Of a stretch of DNA of 6,240 nucleotides, positions 1-5,137 are shown piece after piece; position 1 is the stretch's first letter; each line of letters opens with the position of its first letter. Below the pieces are notes generated by a model. The model did no database searches. It had not been told where the DNA came from and worked only from the letters and a program-made list of their open reading frames with translations. The DNA is from Lachnospiraceae bacterium. GTDB lineage: Bacteria; Bacillota; Clostridia; Lachnospirales; Lachnospiraceae. A program made the position numbers and the translations under genes. The stretch covers positions 1-6,240 of the forward strand of contig CAAEEI010000167.1 in assembly GCA_900754855.1 (NCBI GenBank), written 5' to 3'.

Positions 1-2171
1 ACAAAATTCTGTAACACTTTGCTGGTCTCCGGAATCTTGTAATGATCCAGATAATTATCCACAGCCTTTACACTGGAGTATAATCTGGACAGCAGCCATT
101 TATCCATAACGGCCAGCTTATCATAATCCAACTGGTATTTGGTCGGATCAAATTCATCAATATCCGCATACAACACGAAGAAGGCATACGTGTTCCACAG
201 GGTTCCCATAAATTTACGCTGTCCTTCCACCACGGCGTCTCCATGGAAACGGTTTGGCAGCCACGGCGCACTGTTGGAATAGAAATACCAGCGGATCGCA
301 TCTGCACCGTAACGTTCCAACGCATCAAAAGGATCCACGGCATTTCCTTTACTCTTGCTCATCTTCTGGCCGTTTTCGTCCTGTACATGACCGAGAACGA
401 TAACATTTTCGTAAGGCGCTTTATTAAACAGCAATGTGGATTCTGCCAGCAGAGAGTAGAACCATCCGCGGGTCTGGTCAACCGCTTCGGAGATAAACTT
501 CGCCGGGAACTGCTGTTCAAAGATTTCTTTATTTTCAAATGGGTAATGATGCTGCGCAAAAGGCATCGCCCCGGAATCAAACCAGCAGTCGATCACTTCC
601 GGTACTCTTCGCATGGTTTTTCCACAATCCGGACAGGTGAAGGTCACTTCGTCAATATATGGCCGGTGAAGTTCAACGGACGCAGCGTCCGGATTACCAC
701 TTCTGTCTGCCAGTTCCTGTCTGCTGCCGATGGCTTCCATATGGCCGCAGCCTTCACATTCCCAGACGTTAAGCGGCGTACCCCAGTAACGGTTACGGGA
801 AATTCCCCAGTCCTGAATATTGTTCAGCCAGTCGCCAAAACGTCCCTTTCCGATGGATTCCGGAATCCAGTTGATGGTGTTATTGTTGCGGATCAGATCT
901 TCTTTGACTGCAGTCATCTTGATGAACCAGGACTCTCTTGCATAATAGATCAGCGGAGTGTCACATCGCCAGCAGAACGGATAATCATGCTCAAACTTCG
1001 GTGCGTCAAATAACAATCCTTCTGCGTCAAGATCTTTTAAAATCTGCGGATCGGCATCTTTGACAAAAGTTCCGGCATAAGCGGTTTCCTCTGTCATTTC
1101 TCCTTTTCCGTTGACAAACTGTACAAATGGCAGACCATAGTTTCTGCCGATCCGGGAGTCGTCTTCACCAAAGGCCGGCGCAATGTGAACGATACCTGTA
1201 CCGTCGGACATGGTTACATAGTCGTCACAGGTCACATAATGCGCTTTTTTGCGTTGTTTTTTTGCAGCTTCGCCGGCAGCCGCAAAAAGAGGAACGTATT
1301 CTTTATGCTCAAGATCCGCGCCTTTCATGGACTCCAGCACCTCATAGGCCGGCTGACCTTCCTCTGCCAGACCGCCCAGAACCTTATCCAGAAGCGCTTC
1401 TGCCATATAATACACATAACCGTCTGCCGCTTTTACTTTACAGTAGGTTTCTTCTGGATTCACACAAAGCGCCACGTTGGACGGCAGAGTCCATGGCGTC
1501 GTGGTCCATGCCAGGAAGCAGGCGTCTTCGCCTACTACTTTAAAACGAACGATGGCTGAACGTTCTTTTACTGCTTTATATCCCTGCGCCACCTCATGCG
1601 AAGACAGAGGAGTTCCACAGCGCGGACAATAAGGAACAATTTTAAATCCTTTATATAAAAGCCCTTTATCCCAGATGGTTTTTAATGCCCACCACTCCGA
1701 TTCGATATAATCGTCATGGTAAGTTACGTATGGATCATCCATATCCGCCCAGAAACCTACGGTACCGGAGAAGTCTTCCCACATTCCTTTATATTTCCAC
1801 ACGGATTCTTTACATTTCTGGATAAACGGATCCAGACCATATTCTTCAATCTGTTCTTTTCCGTCAAGACCCAGCAGTTTTTCCACTTCCAGCTCTACCG
1901 GCAGACCATGGGTATCCCATCCGGCCTTTCGCGGCACCATGTATCCTTTCATGGTTTTATACCGCGGAATCATATCTTTGATTACACGGGTCAGCACGTG
2001 GCCGATATGTGGTTTTCCATTGGCCGTTGGCGGCCCGTCATAAAAAGTATAGACCGGGCATCCTTCTTTTTCTTCCATACTTTTCCGGAATACATCATGT
2101 TCATTCCAGAATTTTACGGTTTCTTTTTCTCTGTCCACAAAGTTGAGATTTGTCGAAACTTTCTTATACAC
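1..2171 (-). CDS. ileS: Isoleucyl-tRNA synthetase, type 2 (partial, C-terminus outside window)
   Basis: Cytoplasmic class I aminoacyl-tRNA synthetase that activates isoleucine with ATP, loads tRNA-Ile and removes mischarged valine. The reading frame is open for 723 codons and leaves at position 1; type 2 enzymes are about 1,030-1,050 residues, so roughly the last 300 are missing. Visible parts, in order: the HIGH motif at residues 55-58 (PHIGH), GWDTHGLPVE at 84-93, a CPRC zinc-type pair at 182/185, the CP1 editing domain starting around WTTTPWTLPSN (222 onward) with an Asp-Asp pair at 337-338, further CxxC pairs at 472/475 and 513/516, and KMSKS at 603-607. The PRKAGWDTHGLPVELEVEK stretch and the CPRC pair resemble type 2 (eukaryote-like) rather than type 1 enzymes. 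The GTG start is chosen because GGAGGG lies 6 nt upstream and an ATG at 2185 is out of frame. A T-box leader precedes it. Confidence 0.97.
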   Translation of the reverse strand, partial: MYKKVSTNLNFVDREKETVKFWNEHDVFRKSMEEKEGCPVYTFYDGPPTANGKPHIGHVLTRVIKDMIPRYKTMKGYMVPRKAGWDTHGLPVELEVEKLLGLDGKEQIEEYGLDPFIQKCKESVWKYKGMWEDFSGTVGFWADMDDPYVTYHDDYIESEWWALKTIWDKGLLYKGFKIVPYCPRCGTPLSSHEVAQGYKAVKERSAIVRFKVVGEDACFLAWTTTPWTLPSNVALCVNPEETYCKVKAADGYVYYMAEALLDKVLGGLAEEGQPAYEVLESMKGADLEHKEYVPLFAAAGEAAKKQRKKAHYVTCDDYVTMSDGTGIVHIAPAFGEDDSRIGRNYGLPFVQFVNGKGEMTEETAYAGTFVKDADPQILKDLDAEGLLFDAPKFEHDYPFCWRCDTPLIYYARESWFIKMTAVKEDLIRNNNTINWIPESIGKGRFGDWLNNIQDWGISRNRYWGTPLNVWECEGCGHMEAIGSRQELADRSGNPDAASVELHRPYIDEVTFTCPDCGKTMRRVPEVIDCWFDSGAMPFAQHHYPFENKEIFEQQFPAKFISEAVDQTRGWFYSLLAESTLLFNKAPYENVIVLGHVQDENGQKMSKSKGNAVDPFDALERYGADAIRWYFYSNSAPWLPNRFHGDAVVEGQRKFMGTLWNTYAFFVLYADIDEFDPTKYQLDYDKLAVMDKWLLSRLYSSVKAVDNYLDHYKIPETSKVLQNF

Positions 2172-2177
2172 TTTTTT

Positions 2178-2183
2178 CCCTCC
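2178..2183 (-). promoter_or_regulatory. Ribosome binding site fixing the GTG start of ileS
   Basis: On the minus strand GGAGGG lies 6 nt before the GTG at 2171-2169. The nearby ATG at 2185-2183 overlaps the site itself and is not in frame with the synthetase, so GTG is the start. Confidence 0.85.
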
Positions 2184-2222
2184 ATATTATGATAAATCAG
2201 TGGCCATATTTTTCTATGAAAC

Positions 2223-2255
2223 AAAAAAGCTTCCATCCGTAACAGGATGAAAGCC
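2223..2255 (-). terminator. Intrinsic terminator of the ileS T-box leader
   Basis: On the minus strand GCTTTCATCC (2254-2245) pairs with GGATGGAAGC (2238-2229) around a 6-nt loop, with one G-U pair, and is followed by six T (2228-2223). It sits 51 nt before the ileS start. Its left arm includes the CUUU (2253-2250) that could instead pair with the AAAG of the T-box sequence. Terminator and antiterminator are therefore mutually exclusive, as expected for a transcriptional T-box. Confidence 0.92.
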
Positions 2256-2395
2256 TACAGGTTTCACTATACCACCTTTACATACTACCATATGTTTCTC
2301 TGATAACGGTGAGATTCCGCCGCCGCCTACTATGGTCTTTCAGCAGCGCAACTCAGGAGTGATATTCAGACATCCTCTACTCACAACGGGTTTCC

Positions 2396-2445
2396 ACTGT
2401 CTCCGTCTCACTGGGAGCTTTCAAAGATCCTTACTGTCTCCGTCT
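2396..2445 (-). repeat. 13-bp direct repeat inside T-box Stem I
   Basis: AGACGGAGACAGT occurs on the minus strand at 2445-2433 and again at 2408-2396, 37 bp apart. In the fold proposed here the first copy supplies the lower specifier helix and part of the specifier loop, and the second supplies the distal-loop region. The identity is direct; any role is unknown. Confidence 0.75.
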
Positions 2446-2520
2446 GCGTTTTCTTTCCGCGATTCTCTTTCGTCCAAATACGCATCCCGACGGAATCCGC
2501 ATTGGAAGTGAACAGTAATC

Positions 2521-2549
2521 ATCATATACCACCCACCGTAAAAAGTCAA
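2521..2549 (-). promoter_or_regulatory. Sigma-A type promoter for the T-box leader and ileS
   Basis: On the minus strand a -35 box TTGACT (2549-2544) and a -10 box TATGAT (2526-2521) are separated by exactly 17 bp. Each box has one mismatch to consensus. Transcription would start near 2513, giving a leader of about 340 nt before the ileS GTG. Confidence 0.85.
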
Positions 2550-2605
2550 TTGGAAATCTTGCCGAAAGCGACTTTCCGCCTTTGGGACTGGCGCTTTTAA
2601 TAACA

Positions 2606-2639
2606 TTGTGGTAAAATATCATTTAATCGTTGTGGTAAA
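2606..2639 (+). repeat. 10-bp direct repeat in the divergent ileS / SH3-pncB region
   Basis: TTGTGGTAAA occurs at 2606-2615 and 2630-2639, spaced 24 bp. The site lies between the minus-strand ileS promoter and the plus-strand SH3/pncB pair, where an operator for either could lie. I could not assign a convincing plus-strand promoter. The first copy contains TGGTAAAAT, close to an extended -10 box, but it has no good -35 box. The repeats do not resemble the NiaR or NrtR operator types I know. Confidence 0.55.
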
Positions 2640-2722
2640 TGTATATAAATCATCACTTTGCGATAATAATAGAAAGAAACCAACTGATTTCTTCCTCAAT
2701 ACAATGACAGAAAGGAGTCCAT

Positions 2723-3148
2723 ATGATTAAAAAATTCATTGTATCTCTTCTTTGCGTCGTGTTTATCACCGGAATGATCTTTACCGGTTTTTTGTTTCTC
2801 TACTTCACCATACCCAGCAAGGACGCGATGAGTTCCATCTCTCTGCCTTCTTCTGTTGAAGATACCGTTTCTGCTTCTTCCACAGAGGAAACGGAGGAGA
2901 GCAGCGATGTCTATGTGGCGGACGTCCACCAGTCCCTGACCCTGCGTTCCGCACCCAGCAGCAGTTCCGAAGCGCTGACCAGTCTCGTTCCGATGACCCA
3001 TCTCAAGGTGCTGGAGTTTGTAGAGAATACAGATTATGCCCTGGTGGAAGTACTGACCGGAGATAAAGAGAGTTACAAAGGATATGTGAACAGTGAATAC
3101 ATCACCCCTTTGGGTGAATCAACTATTCGTATTGGAACAGAGGAGTAA
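2723..3148 (+). CDS. Membrane-anchored SH3-like domain protein, function unknown
   Basis: Protein of 141 residues. Residues 1-4 are MIKK, followed by a hydrophobic segment (about 5-28) that reads as an N-terminal membrane anchor or uncleaved signal; no lipoprotein-type cysteine box is evident. Residues about 32-62 form a Ser/Thr/Glu-rich linker. Residues about 63-132 (from VYVADVHQSLTLRSAPSSSS to GYVNSEYITPL) have the bacterial SH3 (SH3b) pattern: an LxLRSAPSxxSE start, a central LKVLEF strand and a closing KGYVNSEYI. Such domains in Firmicutes are often extracellular and bind peptidoglycan or proteins. AAAGGAG lies 5 nt before the ATG, supporting this start. The stop is 6 bp before pncB, whose ribosome binding site overlaps the last codons of this gene, so the two are probably co-transcribed. 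No catalytic domain is attached and the partner is unknown. Confidence 0.88.
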   Translation: MIKKFIVSLLCVVFITGMIFTGFLFLYFTIPSKDAMSSISLPSSVEDTVSASSTEETEESSDVYVADVHQSLTLRSAPSSSSEALTSLVPMTHLKVLEFVENTDYALVEVLTGDKESYKGYVNSEYITPLGESTIRIGTEE

Positions 3149-3154
3149 AAGAAT

Positions 3155-4606
3155 ATGTTTTCCAACAATCTGACCATGATGACTGACTTATATGAACTGA
3201 CCATGATGCAGGGATATTTTCTCAACGGCAATCAGGATACCGTTGTTTTTGATATGTTCTACCGCAGTAATCCCAGCGGAAGTTCCTATGCCATAGCCTG
3301 CGGCCTGGAGCAGGTCATCGACTATATTAAAAATCTGAGCTTTTCCTATGACAATATCGACTACCTGCGCAGCCTGCATATTTTCCATGAAGATTTCCTG
3401 TCCTATCTGGCAGGTTTTCATTTCAGCGGAGATATTTACGCTGTGCCTGAAGGCAGCGTGGTCTTCCCCAAAGAACCTCTTGTGAAGGTCATTGCGCCGA
3501 TCATGGAAGCCCAGTTGGTGGAAACGACCATTTTAAATATCATTAATCACCAGAGTCTGATTGCCACCAAGGCCTCCCGTGTGGATTATGCCGCCGGCGG
3601 AGGCATCATGGAATTTGGTCTGCGCAGAGCTCAGGGCCCTGACGCCGGTACTCTGGGCGCAAGGGCGGCCGTCATCGGCGGCTGTACCGGTACATCCAAT
3701 GTTCTGGCCGGCGAACTTTTCGGCATTCCCGTACAGGGTACCCATGCCCATGCCTGGATCATGAGTTTTGCCGATGAGTACACTGCCTTCCAGACCTATG
3801 CCGATATGTATCCCGACGCCTGCATTTTGCTGGTCGACACCTACGATACATTAAAATCCGGCGTACCAAACGCCATCAAAGTCTTCCGGAAAATGCGGGA
3901 GCAGGGTATTCATTCCAAACTTTATGGCATCCGTCTTGACAGCGGCGACCTGGCTTATCTGTCCAAAAAAGCCCGGAAAATGCTTGATGAAGCCGGTTTT
4001 ACCGATGCCGTCATCGCCGCTTCCAGCGATCTGGACGAATACCTGATCCACAGTTTAAAATCTCAGGGCGCAGCCATCACCTCCTGGGGAGTAGGTACCA
4101 ATCTCATTACCTCCGCAGATAATCCTGCCTTCGGCGGCGTATACAAACTGGCTGCCATCAAAAAGCCGGGAGAAACCGATTTCACCGCCAAGATCAAAAT
4201 ATCTGAAAATCCTGAAAAAATTACGAATCCGGGAAATAAAACGATCTACCGTATTTATGACAACGAGACAAAAAAAATTAAGGCCGATCTGATCTGTCTT
4301 GTCGGCGAAACCTATGACACGTCTGAAGACTTAAAGATTTTTGACCCGATTTCCACATGGAAAAAGTCAACGATCCCCGGCGGCACCTATCACATTCGCG
4401 AACTTCTTGTGCCGGTTTTCCTGAATGGACAATGCGTTTACGATTCACCGGATACCATGAGCATCAAAGCCTTCTGTCGGCAGGAGCTTGATACGCTGTG
4501 GGATGAAAACCGACGTCTGGTCAATCCGCAGACCGTACATGTGGATCTGTCTCAGCCACTTTTTGACCTGAAACATGATCTGCTGGAAAATGAAAAACAG
4601 AACTAA
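3155..4606 (+). CDS. pncB: Nicotinate phosphoribosyltransferase
   Basis: Cytoplasmic enzyme of the Preiss-Handler NAD salvage route. It condenses nicotinate with PRPP to nicotinate mononucleotide, coupled to ATP hydrolysis. The 483-residue length fits the longer Gram-positive members of the family. Visible signatures: MTDLYELTMMQGYF at 9-22, MFYRSNP near 34-40, LVETTILNIINHQSLIATKASR in the middle of the N-terminal half (substrate pocket region), FGLRRAQGPD at 154-163, GTHAHAW at 195-201 (by family knowledge this His region holds the phosphorylated histidine), LLVDTYDT, GIRLDSGDLA at 258-267, ASSDLDEY, and WGVGT at 311-315. No motif is missing and the frame is intact. AGAGGAG at 3139-3145 lies 9 nt before the ATG, within the end of the upstream SH3 gene. 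A strong terminator begins 18 bp after the stop. No recognised NAD-responsive operator is visible. Confidence 0.97.
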   Translation: MFSNNLTMMTDLYELTMMQGYFLNGNQDTVVFDMFYRSNPSGSSYAIACGLEQVIDYIKNLSFSYDNIDYLRSLHIFHEDFLSYLAGFHFSGDIYAVPEGSVVFPKEPLVKVIAPIMEAQLVETTILNIINHQSLIATKASRVDYAAGGGIMEFGLRRAQGPDAGTLGARAAVIGGCTGTSNVLAGELFGIPVQGTHAHAWIMSFADEYTAFQTYADMYPDACILLVDTYDTLKSGVPNAIKVFRKMREQGIHSKLYGIRLDSGDLAYLSKKARKMLDEAGFTDAVIAASSDLDEYLIHSLKSQGAAITSWGVGTNLITSADNPAFGGVYKLAAIKKPGETDFTAKIKISENPEKITNPGNKTIYRIYDNETKKIKADLICLVGETYDTSEDLKIFDPISTWKKSTIPGGTYHIRELLVPVFLNGQCVYDSPDTMSIKAFCRQELDTLWDENRRLVNPQTVHVDLSQPLFDLKHDLLENEKQN

Positions 4607-4623
4607 ATAAATTGCATAAAAAG

Positions 4624-4659
4624 GAAAACAGGCGGCCGGATTACCGGCCGCCTGTTTTC
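4624..4659. terminator. Bidirectional intrinsic terminator after pncB
   Basis: GAAAACAGGCGGCCGG (4624-4639) and its exact reverse complement (4644-4659) enclose the loop ATTA. The 16-bp stem is GC-rich in the middle and ends in A-tract and T-tract flanks, so it can act on both strands. It closes the SH3-pncB pair on the plus strand. Confidence 0.93.
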
Positions 4660-4681
4660 TGGCTTTATACATGTATTGTTT

Positions 4682-4709
4682 GAGATCGGCCCCAACGCCA
4701 ATCTCTTTT
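4682..4709 (+). terminator. Terminator-like hairpin preceding repeat copy A
   Basis: GAGAT-C-GGC (4682-4690) pairs with GCC-A-ATCTC (4697-4705) around CCCAAC, with one C/A mismatch on the plus strand, and is followed by TTTT (4706-4709). On the minus strand the mismatch becomes a G-U pair, but no T-run follows there. It lies only 22 bp after the pncB terminator, so it is either a backup terminator or the left boundary of the repeated element. Confidence 0.6.
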
Positions 4710-4839
4710 GGAGAAGGTATTTTGTTACGTGTCTGCAACAAAATCTATAATGTATTGGGGGGGTTACGCCTATTATAATAGCACCACCTTCTGCGGAAGT
4801 GTGCATAAACTTTTTTTTTTTCTCAGAAAAATTTATGCA
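4706..4839. repeat. Intergenic structured repeat, copy A
   Basis: First of two related copies between the 3' ends of pncB and ftsH. Blocks shared with copy B, in order: TTTTGGAGAAGGTATTTT (4706-4723), TATAATGTATTGGGGGGG (4746-4763, seven G), CTATTATAATAGCACC (4770-4785, beginning with a 12-bp palindrome) and AAGTGTGCA (4797-4805). Internal pairing seen on reading: AGAAGGT (4712-4718) with ACCTTCT (4786-4792); TTTTGTT (4720-4726) with AACAAAA (4737-4743); TATAAT (4746-4751) with ATTATA (4772-4777); and TGCATAAA (4802-4809) with TTTATGCA (4832-4839). The last hairpin's loop contains an 11-T run. Beyond it, 4840-4890 is AT-rich with only a weak TTCTCA/TGAGAA alternative stem. I do not recognise the family. 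The strand is undecided. Confidence 0.7.
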
Positions 4840-4890
4840 TTTTTTTGAGAAGAATTATTCTTATCTTTCCTTCCTCATGTCGGAATAACG

Positions 4891-4923
4891 AAAAAAGGAT
4901 GGCACCGTACGCCATCCTTTTTT
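4891..4923. terminator. Bidirectional intrinsic terminator between the two repeat copies
   Basis: AAAAAAGGATGGC (4891-4903) and GCCATCCTTTTTT (4911-4923) are exact reverse complements around a 7-nt loop. The A6/T6 flanks make it a terminator on both strands. It could end plus-strand transcripts from copy A, and minus-strand read-through from ftsH about 210 nt after its stop. The T-run merges directly into copy B, as the T-run at 4706 does for copy A. Confidence 0.88.
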
Positions 4924-5061
4924 GGAGAAGGTATTTTTGTTACTTATTGGGTGTAGCAAAAACTATATAATGTATTGGGGGGGGTTACGTCTATTATAAT
5001 AGCACCCCTCCCCATTTAAGTGTGCACAAAAAATATAATAATATAAAGTTTTTTTTGTGCA
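4920..5061. repeat. Intergenic structured repeat, copy B
   Basis: Second copy of the element. Shared blocks are TTTTGGAGAAGGTATTTT (4920-4937), TATAATGTATTGGGGGGGG (4966-4984, eight G against seven in copy A), CTATTATAATAGCACC (4991-5006) and AAGTGTGCA (5018-5026). The offset from copy A is 214 bp at the first block and 220 bp at the second. Internal stems: TTTTTGTTAC (4934-4943) with GTAGCAAAAA (4953-4962), ten pairs with one G-U on the plus strand; CTAT+ATAAT (4963-4971) with ATTAT+ATAG (4993-5002) and one bulge; GGAG (4924-4927) with CTCC (5008-5011); and TGCACAAAAAA (5023-5033) with TTTTTTGTGCA (5051-5061). The first and last stems differ in sequence from copy A yet still pair. I see no certain gene in it. 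Confidence 0.7.
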
Positions 5062-5062
5062 G

Positions 5063-5137
5063 GATAGATCGGCTTCGACACACTTTTGTCATTTTTCCCT
5101 AAAACTATCGGTTTCCGACAAAAGTTTTTTATCTATT
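5063..5137. other. Nested inverted repeat at the 3' end of ftsH (possible plus-strand terminator)
   Basis: ACTTTTGTC (5082-5090) and GACAAAAGT (5117-5125) are exact reverse complements with a 26-nt loop and are followed by TTTTT (5126-5130) on the plus strand. An outer pair, GATAGAT (5063-5069) with ATCTATT (5131-5137), encloses it and reaches over the ftsH stop codon (5135-5133). On the plus strand this looks like a terminator facing ftsH. On the minus strand it would form a stem-loop just after the ftsH stop, without a T-run, so mRNA 3'-end protection is also possible. Confidence 0.5.

Larger units (their letters stand above)
2223..2513 (-). ncRNA. T-box riboswitch, isoleucine specifier (AUC)
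   Basis: Leader RNA that senses the charging state of tRNA-Ile and allows transcription into ileS when uncharged tRNA binds. On the minus strand a Stem I can be drawn: GCAG (2447-2444) with CUGC (2346-2343), then GGAG (2441-2438) with CUCC (2359-2356). The specifier loop follows, with AGUAA on its 5' side (2435-2431) and GAAUAUCA on its 3' side. The upper helix is AGGAUC (2431-2426) with GAUGUCU (one bulged G). AGUGAG and AGUGGAAACC resemble the distal AG-bulge and GGUGNAA elements. The specifier codon is AUC at 2363-2361, followed by the typical CUCCUGAG. ACCAUA (2336-2331) can pair with UAUGGU (2292-2287) between Stem I and the antiterminator. The T-box sequence is AAAGGUGGUAUAGUG (2279-2265); its UGGU can pair with the ACCA end of tRNA. 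This departs from the usual AGGGUGGNACCGCG. The 5' limit is the inferred transcription start. A further hairpin may form near the 5' end (GAUUC/GAAUC enclosing CGUC/GACG). Confidence 0.9.

Noticed and set aside
243..1013. 256-residue plus-strand open frame
   Set aside because: It lies antisense inside the ileS reading frame, which has all synthetase motifs; the translated sequence shows no recognisable domain.
1716..2192. 158-residue plus-strand open frame
   Set aside because: It is antisense to the conserved N-terminal half of ileS and has no supporting ribosome binding site or family resemblance.
2421..2622. Two overlapping minus-strand frames of 61 and 63 codons
   Set aside because: They span the ileS promoter and the T-box Stem I, overlap each other in different frames, and resemble nothing.
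2696..3001. 101-residue minus-strand open frame
   Set aside because: It is antisense to the SH3-domain gene, which has a good ribosome binding site and a coherent domain structure.
4722..4751. TTGTTA and TATAAT as a plus-strand promoter in copy A (18-bp spacing)
   Set aside because: In copy B the same boxes are 23 bp apart, so the spacing is not conserved; both boxes are also explained by stems of the proposed fold.
4445..4806. Minus-strand frames of 98 and 67 codons over the pncB 3' end and repeat copy A
   Set aside because: They read through the bidirectional terminator and the structured repeat; no ribosome binding site or homology is apparent.
4682..5061. CRISPR array
   Set aside because: Only two copies, repeats are long and diverged, there is no uniform spacer, and no cas gene is present.
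4683..5073. AGATCGGC shared by 4683-4690 and 5066-5073 as terminal repeats of a mobile element
   Set aside because: Only 8 bp, direct rather than inverted, and no transposase or target-site duplication could be seen.
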